Source: CAXRDE01 sp964229355 (GTDB lineage: Bacteria > Cyanobacteriota > Sericytochromatia > UBA7694). Taken from it: DNA of 64,000 bases. The position numbers were made by a program, and so were the translations under genes. The notes under the pieces were generated by a model. The model made no database searches. It was not told the origin of the DNA and saw only the letters and a list, made by a program, of their open reading frames with translations. Each line of letters begins with the position of its first letter. Positions within the stretch are counted from its first letter, which is position 1. Shown in pieces: positions 40,329 to 50,088 of this stretch. The stretch is taken from contig CAXRDE010000025.1 in the NCBI GenBank assembly GCA_964229355.1, positions 434,001 through 498,000 on the forward strand, written 5' to 3'.

Positions 40329-43300
40329 ATGACAAGTATTTATGCCGGGAGCTTAATGCGGAATTTTGTCAAGGATCAAAACATCAGACGCCGAGAAACC
40401 TTTGAGGTCAACCGTTACGATTACAATCCTGCCCTCGCCAATGCCCAGGGGCGTTTAGAAAAAGAGTTGAAAGAGGGTCTGGAATACCACCAGGCCATGA
40501 TGGCTGATTTACAAACCAAAGCCAATGAAATGACAGAAAAGCTCAACAATCTCTACCGTCGTTTTCAGGATGGCATGGCACTTTCGAAACCCAAGTCAGA
40601 ACCCCGCTTTATTGGTACCAGCGAAGCCCTGAACGGATTACCTGATATTAGCAACCCCTCTGATTTACCCCCAGACTATCCCACCGGAGCACCCAACAAT
40701 CTGCTTCCTTTTGCCGATCCTGGACGTATTCGCAACTACAGCTATAACCCTTATTTTGGCTCAAAAGCCATTGACGAAAGCGATCAAGGACTCATTCGCA
40801 CCTATTGGGAGCAACCGGGCACCACCTCAGAACAAGCATACCGAGAAAACGGTGCCTTTTGGAATGCAGTGTCTTATTTGTGGTCCTGGGATGTGGACCG
40901 TATCAACGCCGCCTATGCCACGACAACCAATCGCGATGATAAGCAAGTCAACGTTACAGCACTACAGCCCAACAAGCCCCAACAACCGCCCTTGAGACCC
41001 GGCGACCGTTTCCCCATTAACTGGAGTGAAAACCCGACCGATCCAGGTACAAATCAATATCCTGCCGTCAACATCACTGGCTTAAGGCCCGGCGGTGTGG
41101 ACTATAGTCACGCCACGGACTCTCTGAATACCGGTGGAGATGGTGTCAGCTCAAGTGCCCACACCAATGTGGTGGGTGAAAACAGCATCAACTGGGGATG
41201 GGAGTTTGATGACCTTCCCATTTCTTTAGAGGTCGTAAGCGTTTCACAACAACCCGACGGCAACACTGTCCCCACAGAATTTAAGGTGGTTTACGACATT
41301 CCGCCGGATCACCCTTTTTATGAAGACTTAAAAGTCCTTAACGGCACCGAACCCATGATTATTGACGCGCCCACCGAATTGCGCAAAGAGCGCCTTAATA
41401 ATGATGGTTTTAATTACACAGGTACCACCTATTTCCCAGGCTCGAATGTGGTGGGCTTTCAGGTGGGGCCACGTTTCCGTACCAGCCGTGGTGCCTGGGT
41501 TGTGGCCCAACCCGGCGAAAGTGAATACTCTGCCCCCGGCAACTACACCATCGCAGATGGTCCCATCGCAGCCTTTGAGCTTGAAACCTGCTTGCCAGGA
41601 CTTGAAATTGACGGCGATACACGGGTTTCTTTTCAATACCGTTACCGGGTTCACCAAAACTCAGCACAGTTTGGCTCCACCTGGGACGACAGTGGCCCCG
41701 GGGTTCCCTCACGCTTCGGATTCACGCGCCATGACTGGAACTCTGCGGGCAATGAAGCCTTCGGTAGCGGGAATACCTTTGGGGTTCCACTACCCACGGG
41801 CTACCAAACCCTAACCGATCAACCTGGCGACACCTTATTGCTGCTCGGCGAAGGACCCTCACCAAATAGCTTTGGCACCGACTATCTCAAAACCAGCGGG
41901 CGAGAGCAACTGTACGCGAGGGTAGTACAGGGTTCTACCACGGATCGGGTACGGGTAGAGTTTTACTTTGAAGGCGACCTCAATCAGCTCGAAATTGAAG
42001 TCAGTGATTTTCAAATTGTTGATTATGACGGTGACAACATTGACGGCGACAGCTGGACACAGGGCAAATACAATGCAGGCAATGTGAACCCTATCATCCA
42101 GGTGGGTGATCCAACAGTCACCAATAATCCTGACGATGTGATTAGCAAATACTATCCCAATGTATTTCAGTTCACACAATTCAACGATCAATACACCAAC
42201 AGTTACACAGCCTTCGATCGCAACGACATTGTGCGCTCCCCCTGGGAATTTGGGATGCTCAACATTGGTGAAGGTTCTGGTTTGAGTGGAGAGATGTGGC
42301 TCAACCTGAATGGACGCCGACTCAACTTAGATCACGATGCGGTAGACAATCAGGTTCGCTTATGGGACGGAAGTATCGGCACCGCACAAGACGCAGGCAC
42401 AGCTATTGTGCAGGGTGATGCCGTAGAAAAAGCCTATGAGTTTGTCCCCGCGAGCTTTACCCAACCCGTCACCCACCCTGGTGATGACTGCGGCCCCAAC
42501 CCCGAAATGAACATTTCAGGCAGCAACACAGGCACCGGTTTCCCCTATAACGGCGACGCACCGAGCGGAGGAATCGCCGTAGACAGTCTGGTGGGCTTCG
42601 CGGTGGGAGACCAGGTTTTGGTCAACGGCGCCGGTCCCTACACCATTACCGCCATCGTAGAAGACGCGGGCTCCCCAGGGGGCGTAACCAACGATCCCGT
42701 CTTTGACAATCCCGCTATCCCTACCTACGAAGTACGCGCCCCCTTCAACGGAAGCGTTACCGTGCTCGATAGTCTGGGGAATCCCATTTCAATGCCACCC
42801 GCCAATTATGATGCGAGTAGTCAGCCGATACCGGGAAGCGCTTACCCTGTCACCATCAATGGAGTAAGCTACGCCAACTATGCAGCGGTAGCTGCTGCAT
42901 TTCCACCCCCTGCAAGTCATCCCTACGCCACAGATCCGGGCAACCCCCTCTACTGGGTCCCCTATACCCAGTCCTCAGCGCCCTTTATTCCGGCCCGTCG
43001 CGAGGTCTATCTCAACGCCCCCGTTAGTCCTGCACCCACCAGTGGAAGCATTACGCCGCTAATTCTCACGCCAGAGCCTCCCCGCGTCTTCCAATTTGCG
43101 GATGCGGATCCGTTGTCTAACTTCAACGAGCGACACAGGCTGATTGACGACGAAGTGATGCTCGGCGAAGCTCCCCTTACACCGGGTGCCACATTGGCAG
43201 ATCCAGGGCGTACGGCCAATCCGCTGGCAGGTGATCCCAATAATAACGGTTTTGACTGGGCGGACCCTGACTTTTATAACCGCTTTGGGAATGCTTTCAC

Positions 43301-46262
43301 ATCCCCGGTTTCTACCACCAATAACCCCAGTAACTTTATTACAGGCACTTCTACAGATGCAGGTTACAACACCAATCCAGACTACGCTCATGTGGACGGT
43401 ACCATTGATCGCGTGGGTGGAGCTGACCTAAATATTCAATACCGCATCTCAATTCCCACCGCAGATGTCAACGTCCTGCGCAAAGAAAACAATTTATTGT
43501 TTAACGTGGGAGCTATTGATGAACGAGACTGGGGCATCGAGATTGTTAATCCCTTCATGGAGTTTCGGACCTCACCCGCTTACACGAGCGTTCCCCGCTA
43601 TCGTGTGGATGCTGGTGGAAACATCTTTGACCGCTTTGGTAAGGGTTATTACGAAGATGACAGCACCCGTGCGGAGTTTTCACAAGCTGATGTTGACTCC
43701 GTGGCACGACTTTACACCACCGCCGGTGGCGCCACCCGCAATAATCAGGTGAGTAACTTCGACCGGGGGTATGACTATAGTAACTACGAAACCTATGATG
43801 ACACTGCGGCCGACTTTGAAAGCTTCATCAATGGTAAAAACCGCTTGTCCATGAACGGCGACGACTACAATCTCTTTGACTATATTCCCGATCTTAATTT
43901 AATTGCAGGAGATCCTGAAGGCGCCTCTTATGGTGAGGTGTATGTAGGTTCCTTGCCCACTAACTTTTACTATTACCGCGAAGGCCTTGACCAGAGTGAG
44001 TCGGGTACAGACACTCCCTTCACCGCAGGCGTTCAAAACGGCAATCAACGGGCTGCGCTCAACTTCAACGGCAATAGTACCAACCGCGCGGGTGTCTTTA
44101 ACGAGCCCACGACCACGGTGGTACACAACACAGAGATCCCTTCGTGGGTGAATGTAAAACTCGGCGTTGCCCAGCAAAACGCGGCCGTCAGAAACCAGGA
44201 GCGCACCACAAGCTGGGCTCGCTGGGACGGCTTTGATAACGCAAGTGTAGAAAGCACAACAGGACGTCAGGTCCTCACCTCTGATGATGTCACCAACCCT
44301 ATTGGTGCGGTGGGCAGACCCAATACGACGTTTGCCGCGATGCAGCCCAATGGTTCCAGCATTACCCTGGATATGGGACAACCCATTAACGAGGGGGGGC
44401 ATCTGCTTTTACACGAGTTTGTAGCGGGTCGTATTCAACCCCATGTGATTCCATTACCCCTCAAAGACGTGGGACAATTTCCGGATCAACCGCCCACCAG
44501 CTATACTTTTGACGCCTATGGTAACGAAACCGTCACCCGTACGGGTAGCCGCTACGTGGCCAACTTTAGTAGCGTGTTGGATGGTCTGGACGGCCGCATC
44601 GACGGTAGCTGGACAGCGCCTCAGGCCAGAGCACTCCTCACCGCAGCTGGCGCTGAGGTATCCACAACCCATCCACCTGAGAGCTGGGGCGCGGGGCTGA
44701 TTTTACATGTAGATGACGCCAGTTCGTTTGAAGTGGATGCACCGCAAAACCAGGTGTATTTGGGGGTAGACACCGGACAGCGCTATCGCGTGGGTGCCAA
44801 AAATGTCAACAGCAGTCCACAAACCCTGTTTTTAATCCCTGAATCAGGGGGCGTACCGGCTGCCCTTCAAAATAACATTCACACCGATCTTCAGGTACGC
44901 CAATTTACTGGCCAATATACCGTCAGCGTCGTGGATGCCACCAACAGCCCCAACGCCGACGGACAATACTTACGCATTGACTACGATGACCGAGGCACAA
45001 ATCTCGTGGGACAATTGGACGCAGTGGAATTATTGGCCGAAATGGATCGGGTGGGACGCATTGCGGGAGACGATCCCCGTACCGCCACCGTTGAAACCAA
45101 TCGCATCGGACCTGAGGTTTTTAGCGATCCCCAGGGCTATATTCAGTCAGACGCACGGGTGGGGCTGAATCTGGTTAGTCAGGACAAAGATGGCAATGCC
45201 ACCGTCAAAAAACTGCGCGCCGTGCGCGTGGCCGTGGATAGCGGGGAACAAATTATTCCTTTTAAAGTGGCTCAGGAATATAGCACCGACGGTCCCTTTG
45301 ACATCAATGGCACCTGGCCCCTGGCACTGTTTGATGACGATCGACAACTCAACCCTGAGGTGACGAACGATATCAATGTCTTCGTCGGATTGCGACAAGG
45401 TATTCAAGATGGATCTCAGGCTACTGACCCTTCTGACCCACGTATTACGATGGTATCTACAGCAGGTTTTGGACGCGGTGAAGATATTTATATCAATGGC
45501 CAACAGCGTAAAGTCGCCGACGTCATTGGAAACGATATTCTGCTGGATCGTCCTCTCAGTCGCGCTCCCATCTACGGGGATACCGCTTATCTGGGCAAAA
45601 ACGACAAGGGCGAGCGTGAACTGGCCATGTACTTAAACAAGTCCTATGCCATGTCTGCAGGTGCTCCCGTTAAGATTGAGCTGATTTATGACACTTACGA
45701 AGTCACAGGCTATCCTCCGCAAGTGGACCTTACGGCACCCGTAGGCGAGCTGCGTGAAAATATCGGCTTTTCAGACGCGGACCCCGCTGACAGTATGCAA
45801 ATTGCCCCCAATAATACAGGTACTGGTACTGCAGCAAACCCAATTGTGGTAGATTCAACTGACGGATTTGCCATTGATGACCTGATCAATATTCAGGGGC
45901 AAACGTACCGTATTGTCGATTTAACCGCTACCACCCTGGAAATCGACTATCCCATTGAGCCACCGCCTACTGCAGGAACCTTAACACGCACTGATTTTGA
46001 CAATCATTTGGTGGTGGGTAAAGGTCGCAGTGGCGGAGCGTATAACAATGATTTCACCACTGAACTCAAGCGTATTTTAGATGATCCCCAGTACAAAGAT
46101 GTGCTGAGACAGGGCTTATTGAAAAATGTGTTTATCACAGCTTCAGTCACCGATCCTTTCAATGACGTTATTTCAAGCAAATTGATGCTGGATTGGGATC
46201 GCAGACGTCGTGAGGTCAACATTCACCAAATTGTCTTCAATGCGAGTTATCAATCCCTATAA
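40329..46262 (+). CDS. giant 1977-residue surface-type protein, no known family
   Basis: There is no Sec signal, lipobox or membrane segment. The N-terminus is a basic then coiled-coil segment (about 35-80). The rest is beta-rich and heavy in Asp, Asn, Gly, Tyr and Pro with almost no Cys. Three modules of similar wording occur: about 748-782 (AVDSLVGFAVGDQVLVNGAG), about 1703-1755 (VSTAGFGRGEDIYINGQQRK...LLDRPL) and about 1836-1880 (VDSTDGFAIDDLINIQGQTY...IDYPI). These suggest SH3-like or viral/virion-type beta modules. It could be an extracellular fibre or particle component. AAAGGA lies 10 bases before its ATG, and it is bracketed by the propeller lipoprotein and the TPR-kinase gene. Confidence 0.75.
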   Translation: MTSIYAGSLMRNFVKDQNIRRRETFEVNRYDYNPALANAQGRLEKELKEGLEYHQAMMADLQTKANEMTEKLNNLYRRFQDGMALSKPKSEPRFIGTSEALNGLPDISNPSDLPPDYPTGAPNNLLPFADPGRIRNYSYNPYFGSKAIDESDQGLIRTYWEQPGTTSEQAYRENGAFWNAVSYLWSWDVDRINAAYATTTNRDDKQVNVTALQPNKPQQPPLRPGDRFPINWSENPTDPGTNQYPAVNITGLRPGGVDYSHATDSLNTGGDGVSSSAHTNVVGENSINWGWEFDDLPISLEVVSVSQQPDGNTVPTEFKVVYDIPPDHPFYEDLKVLNGTEPMIIDAPTELRKERLNNDGFNYTGTTYFPGSNVVGFQVGPRFRTSRGAWVVAQPGESEYSAPGNYTIADGPIAAFELETCLPGLEIDGDTRVSFQYRYRVHQNSAQFGSTWDDSGPGVPSRFGFTRHDWNSAGNEAFGSGNTFGVPLPTGYQTLTDQPGDTLLLLGEGPSPNSFGTDYLKTSGREQLYARVVQGSTTDRVRVEFYFEGDLNQLEIEVSDFQIVDYDGDNIDGDSWTQGKYNAGNVNPIIQVGDPTVTNNPDDVISKYYPNVFQFTQFNDQYTNSYTAFDRNDIVRSPWEFGMLNIGEGSGLSGEMWLNLNGRRLNLDHDAVDNQVRLWDGSIGTAQDAGTAIVQGDAVEKAYEFVPASFTQPVTHPGDDCGPNPEMNISGSNTGTGFPYNGDAPSGGIAVDSLVGFAVGDQVLVNGAGPYTITAIVEDAGSPGGVTNDPVFDNPAIPTYEVRAPFNGSVTVLDSLGNPISMPPANYDASSQPIPGSAYPVTINGVSYANYAAVAAAFPPPASHPYATDPGNPLYWVPYTQSSAPFIPARREVYLNAPVSPAPTSGSITPLILTPEPPRVFQFADADPLSNFNERHRLIDDEVMLGEAPLTPGATLADPGRTANPLAGDPNNNGFDWADPDFYNRFGNAFTSPVSTTNNPSNFITGTSTDAGYNTNPDYAHVDGTIDRVGGADLNIQYRISIPTADVNVLRKENNLLFNVGAIDERDWGIEIVNPFMEFRTSPAYTSVPRYRVDAGGNIFDRFGKGYYEDDSTRAEFSQADVDSVARLYTTAGGATRNNQVSNFDRGYDYSNYETYDDTAADFESFINGKNRLSMNGDDYNLFDYIPDLNLIAGDPEGASYGEVYVGSLPTNFYYYREGLDQSESGTDTPFTAGVQNGNQRAALNFNGNSTNRAGVFNEPTTTVVHNTEIPSWVNVKLGVAQQNAAVRNQERTTSWARWDGFDNASVESTTGRQVLTSDDVTNPIGAVGRPNTTFAAMQPNGSSITLDMGQPINEGGHLLLHEFVAGRIQPHVIPLPLKDVGQFPDQPPTSYTFDAYGNETVTRTGSRYVANFSSVLDGLDGRIDGSWTAPQARALLTAAGAEVSTTHPPESWGAGLILHVDDASSFEVDAPQNQVYLGVDTGQRYRVGAKNVNSSPQTLFLIPESGGVPAALQNNIHTDLQVRQFTGQYTVSVVDATNSPNADGQYLRIDYDDRGTNLVGQLDAVELLAEMDRVGRIAGDDPRTATVETNRIGPEVFSDPQGYIQSDARVGLNLVSQDKDGNATVKKLRAVRVAVDSGEQIIPFKVAQEYSTDGPFDINGTWPLALFDDDRQLNPEVTNDINVFVGLRQGIQDGSQATDPSDPRITMVSTAGFGRGEDIYINGQQRKVADVIGNDILLDRPLSRAPIYGDTAYLGKNDKGERELAMYLNKSYAMSAGAPVKIELIYDTYEVTGYPPQVDLTAPVGELRENIGFSDADPADSMQIAPNNTGTGTAANPIVVDSTDGFAIDDLINIQGQTYRIVDLTATTLEIDYPIEPPPTAGTLTRTDFDNHLVVGKGRSGGAYNNDFTTELKRILDDPQYKDVLRQGLLKNVFITASVTDPFNDVISSKLMLDWDRRRREVNIHQIVFNASYQSL

Positions 46263-46281
46263 CAGCTTCAGGAGTCTTTTT

Positions 46282-49002
46282 ATGGATCACAACAGCACCT
46301 TACTCTCCCCCCGTATTGCGAGCAGTGGTCAAATCATTCCTTTTGATCCGGGTGCGGGCTTCTACGGCATGACACTGCAAGAACGCCGCCAACACATTGA
46401 CGGCTACCTGTATCGTGTCGAGACCTCTCAGGGGATAAAGGTGCTGTACGAAAGCCTCGCTTATTTTCAAGCCCCCTGGCAGAATCAAGTGTGGGAAAAC
46501 GTGCATAATGCCCTGCAAAACCAGGGCTTATGGGATCCAGAAACGCAACACTTTCAGCACACCTGGCAAAAAATCACCCTGAACTATGTGACCTATCCAG
46601 CGTGGGTATGGGAAGCCTTTCAACATCCTGTAGCTGCCCATTGTTGGCAAGCAGGTTTACTGCCAGAAGAAGAGCTACGCAGCATTTATGATACCCTGCG
46701 TTACCTTCAACAAACCCTCGCCGAGAAGGGCTGGACCAACCCCTCACTCGTTTTGCCACAGCTGTTTTTTAGAGACGGATCACCCCAACCTATTGGTTTG
46801 GATTGGTCTTGCGCGGTACCCTTGAATAAAAGTCTGGTATATCCACGCTTTTTTAAGGGGTATCACCCTGAACACATTACGGATCCCCTTCAGCTGACTC
46901 AACAGGGTACTTATCATACGATACTGGGTCTCCTGATGGGGCGCTCCCCCCATTTTTGGGCACCCGAGCCGATGACCTTCCAGGCTATCTATACCTTGCT
47001 CAGTCCAGAAATGCGGAGCTGGCTAAAACAATGGGAACAGCCCATGCACCCTGAGCAATGGCCCGACTTACCCCCAAACATGTATAATCCCACAAAAGAT
47101 ACCAGTCCTTACCAAAGCGCATCTCAACATTTTAATCAGGGCTTTACCGCTTACCATGAGCGGGATTTCGAAACCGCTGCCCACCATGGCAAACTGGCTG
47201 CCGGACTCTGGAGTATTGATCCCTGGCCACACTTTTTGCTCTCACGCTGTGCCGACGCTGTGGCACAATCCAGTGAAAACCCTGAGGCAGAGCTTGAAAA
47301 CGCTCTTATCCATCTACAGCAGGCCTTACGCAATCAACCACTCGGTCTCTTTTACCGTGAAAAAGCCCGTCTGCTTCTCAAGCGCAAACAGCCTCTTGAG
47401 GCACAACAGGCTATTGAAAAAGCCTTAGAAGTGAGCCCTTATGATGACGCAGCCTGGCATTTATGCAGTCTGCTGTGCGCACAAAATCAACACTTGCAAC
47501 AGGCCGAATATGCGATCCGACAAGCCTGCCAACTGAAACCGCTCAATAGTGTTTACCGCCAGCAATGGATTCATCTCCTGGAACAAGTGGGAGCCCATGA
47601 CAGCGCAGCCCGTCTCCACTGTTTTGCAGCGGGACAACCGGCTCGCCTGAGTCGCGTTTTTACACGCGCTGATCAGCTAGAACCCCAAATTCATCCGCCC
47701 GGCCCATGGCGCTGGGCGAGTGCACAACCTCCGGACTTAGCCCAGGCACAAAAAGGTTGCGAAGTCTGGCACGAGCATACGGGTCAAAAAGGATATTTAA
47801 AAGCCTTAACCCTTTCAGAAGCCCAGGTGCATTACGATTTGGACCAACAACCTCAATTACTCAACGCCCTTCATCAGGATTACCCCGGAGGCTTCACGCC
47901 CGTTTTAGATAGCTATACCCTGGGCAAGCACCGTCTGGTCATCTACGCCTATCGGGCAGGAAAAACCCTTGCACAACAGCTTAAAGTAACCCCCCTAACA
48001 CCCGGGGACTGGCAAAAATTGGCTATTCAGGCTGCAGAGTTGCTAAATACCCTTGAACGGCATCAGGTCATCCATGGTGATATCACCCCGGACAACCTGA
48101 TCTGGCACGAAGAGAAGCTGACGCTGGTGGACTATGAAAACTTGAGGAGCTTACACAAGGCATCGGTGCCCCGCAGTTATCAGGTTACTCCAGAGTATGC
48201 AGCGCCCGAGTTTTGGAAAAAGCATCAGGCCAGCACGCTGGGCGATCATTACAGCATGGCCCTCGTTTTACTTGAAGCCGCAACAGGAATTTTTCCAGAT
48301 TTGTGTCGCCACTGGAAACAGCGAGATTTTTCGGGTTTTGAAACCTATCTGACACACCTGCCGGGCCCCATGGTTGATCAGCTTTTGGCAGCGAGCCGTT
48401 GGGATCCCGGGCTGCGTCAAAAATTAACGCAGGAAGGCTTTGCCCTTCCCATTAAGCGCCAACCCGCACGAAGTTTACCCGAATTGGCAAAGCTGTTACG
48501 GCAAATCGCAGAATCTGAAGCTGCTGAAACCTTTCAAACACTCCAGGACCCACTGCTGGAGCTGGAGAAAAACGCACTCAGTTATTATCATCTGGCTTAT
48601 CATGCCCAGCGCCTGGGTCTGAGTACAATCAGTCAGTCCGCTGCCAGTCAGTGCTTGCGTTTAATACCCTATCATGTGGGCGCCCATTGGGTGCTCGCCG
48701 AAAACCATCGGATAGCAGGCGATTATGCGCAGGCGCTCTCTGTCTTGCAAAAATCTTTGACCTATGGAGCCGAAGAGCCAGAGACCTACCGGCGCCTACT
48801 ACAGATTTACTGCCATCAAAACCAACTCGCTCTGGCCCTGGCCGCCTGTGAACATCTTGAGCGCTGCTTGCCCTTTCACGGCAGTGTGCGCTTAGAAAAA
48901 GCCGCAACACTGGCTCATTTTGGTCTTCACCATCAAGCCGCAGCCATTACGGAACAACTTACAAGAGCCAGTGGGCCGTTAAAATATCGCCATTCCCATT
49001 AA
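46282..49002 (+). CDS. TPR protein with protein-kinase-like domain
   Basis: Residues 1-275 form an N-terminal domain that may be a degraded kinase fold (VLPQLFFRDGSPQPIGLDWS resembles a catalytic-loop/activation region). TPR-like helices occupy about 278-457. A kinase domain follows: Lys507 in GYLKAL, HGDITPDNLIW with His598-Asp600, LVDYEN with Asp617, and AAPEF with Ala641-Pro642-Glu643. DYE replaces DFG, and the HGD loop is like that of many bacterial kinases. More TPR-like helices end the protein. It could phosphorylate or organise the giant protein encoded upstream. CAGGAG lies 8 bases before the ATG at 46282. The longer frame from 46210 overlaps the giant gene. Confidence 0.8.
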   Translation: MDHNSTLLSPRIASSGQIIPFDPGAGFYGMTLQERRQHIDGYLYRVETSQGIKVLYESLAYFQAPWQNQVWENVHNALQNQGLWDPETQHFQHTWQKITLNYVTYPAWVWEAFQHPVAAHCWQAGLLPEEELRSIYDTLRYLQQTLAEKGWTNPSLVLPQLFFRDGSPQPIGLDWSCAVPLNKSLVYPRFFKGYHPEHITDPLQLTQQGTYHTILGLLMGRSPHFWAPEPMTFQAIYTLLSPEMRSWLKQWEQPMHPEQWPDLPPNMYNPTKDTSPYQSASQHFNQGFTAYHERDFETAAHHGKLAAGLWSIDPWPHFLLSRCADAVAQSSENPEAELENALIHLQQALRNQPLGLFYREKARLLLKRKQPLEAQQAIEKALEVSPYDDAAWHLCSLLCAQNQHLQQAEYAIRQACQLKPLNSVYRQQWIHLLEQVGAHDSAARLHCFAAGQPARLSRVFTRADQLEPQIHPPGPWRWASAQPPDLAQAQKGCEVWHEHTGQKGYLKALTLSEAQVHYDLDQQPQLLNALHQDYPGGFTPVLDSYTLGKHRLVIYAYRAGKTLAQQLKVTPLTPGDWQKLAIQAAELLNTLERHQVIHGDITPDNLIWHEEKLTLVDYENLRSLHKASVPRSYQVTPEYAAPEFWKKHQASTLGDHYSMALVLLEAATGIFPDLCRHWKQRDFSGFETYLTHLPGPMVDQLLAASRWDPGLRQKLTQEGFALPIKRQPARSLPELAKLLRQIAESEAAETFQTLQDPLLELEKNALSYYHLAYHAQRLGLSTISQSAASQCLRLIPYHVGAHWVLAENHRIAGDYAQALSVLQKSLTYGAEEPETYRRLLQIYCHQNQLALALAACEHLERCLPFHGSVRLEKAATLAHFGLHHQAAAITEQLTRASGPLKYRHSH

Positions 49003-49501
49003 AGCCAAGGGTCAGCTCTGTTGCCGGTTGGGGGCGCCAGGCCACACAAGCCCCCCCCACCGGCGACAAAAAAGTCCACCCTGTGGGCGGAATATGTAGG
49101 GCCATGCCGGGCACAATATTTACCCGCAAGGCCCACTGACGGTTGAGGTCATAGGCAAAAGCTGCCCCGCCCTGAATGGCAGCATAAGAGCTCTGCGTCG
49201 GGTCCGCAGGATTGTAGGTGCCGTAAGCCCCTAAAACACCCGAAATATAGAAGCCTTTTTGTTTCAGCAATTGGTAGTTCAGATAGGTACTGTATTGCAC
49301 ATGGGTCAGCCCGCCATAAAACACAAAGGGACTGCTCAGGCTCCCTCCTACCGCGAGGTCATTAAGCAGCGAAAACTCTCCCAGCAGAGAAGGCCCACTG
49401 CCCAGCCCCAGCCGAGAGCGAGACACCGTATCGGCCCCACTGGCGAGTGCTCCTCCCGCTAACAGCAGCCACAGACCACAGCTCAGCATCAGCTTTCTCA
49501 T
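48959..49501 (-). CDS. outer-membrane beta-barrel-like protein (barrel 2 of tandem pair)
   Basis: The 180-residue product has a Sec signal peptide (to GGALASG). Its mature part alternates strand and Gly-rich turn (FVFYGGLTHVQYS, GFYISGVLGAYG, ELTLGFNGNGDILTAHWLL). It resembles the neighbouring barrel at 49513, especially in the shared GFNGN-D-L C-terminal segment, so the pair likely arose by duplication. Its end overlaps the oppositely oriented TPR-kinase gene by 44 bases. Confidence 0.68.
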   Translation of the reverse strand: MRKLMLSCGLWLLLAGGALASGADTVSRSRLGLGSGPSLLGEFSLLNDLAVGGSLSSPFVFYGGLTHVQYSTYLNYQLLKQKGFYISGVLGAYGTYNPADPTQSSYAAIQGGAAFAYDLNRQWALRVNIVPGMALHIPPTGWTFLSPVGGACVAWRPQPATELTLGFNGNGDILTAHWLL

Positions 49502-49512
49502 GGCACGCCCCC

Positions 49513-50088
49513 TTAAAACAAATAGCGTAATGACAACAGATCACTGTTGCCATTAAAGCCTGCAATGGCTTCAAAATGTTCATTGGGGCGAAAGGCAAAC
49601 TCAATGCCCCCTGAGGGCGCAAATAAACCCAGGCCCGTAGAACTCGGAAAGGCAATGCCAGCCACAATATTTACCCGCCCGATAAAATAAGTATTGAAAT
49701 GGTAAGCCACTGCAATCCCCGCTTCAACCCCAAAGGGAGAAAGTTCTCGCTGCACATCACTGCGCAGGTTCACATCGCCAAAAAATCCCCCCACCGCACG
49801 AATGTACAGTTTATCTTTTTCGAGTAAAAGATAGCTGGTACGCAGGTCATAACGCAAAAATCCCAGGCCATCGCTCAATCCCCCATAAAGCAAAGGGATC
49901 CCCGCTGCGGCCCCCACCATCAAATCAGGCGTGATCGCCACGTCAAGGGCCAAAGAAGGCGCGCTCCCCAGGCTGACACTGCTCTGTTCAGCATCTGCTT
50001 TGGGCATGCTAGAAGCGGACGCCTCACCGGGTAAAAAAACAGCGCTCATAAAAAATAAACCAAGGGACAAAGAAGCCAAATTACGCAA
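49513..50088 (-). CDS. outer-membrane beta-barrel-like protein (barrel 1 of tandem pair), TTG start
   Basis: The 191-residue product has a Sec signal peptide (MRNLASLSLGLFF... to EASAS). It continues as an alternating beta pattern (LRYDLRTSYLLLEKDKLYIRAVGG, GRVNIVAGIAF) and ends in SLRYLF, an aromatic barrel terminus. The start is TTG, overlapping the M20 peptidase stop by 8 bases. Alternative in-frame starts would cut off the signal peptide. It precedes the second barrel by 11 bases. The pair may form a small channel or porin-like set. The ligand is unknown. Confidence 0.67.
   Translation of the reverse strand: MRNLASLSLGLFFMSAVFLPGEASASSMPKADAEQSSVSLGSAPSLALDVAITPDLMVGAAAGIPLLYGGLSDGLGFLRYDLRTSYLLLEKDKLYIRAVGGFFGDVNLRSDVQRELSPFGVEAGIAVAYHFNTYFIGRVNIVAGIAFPSSTGLGLFAPSGGIEFAFRPNEHFEAIAGFNGNSDLLSLRYLF

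Noticed and set aside
41362..41814. 150-residue forward frame inside the giant gene
   Set aside because: It is an alternative-frame shadow without a ribosome binding site, and the product is low complexity.
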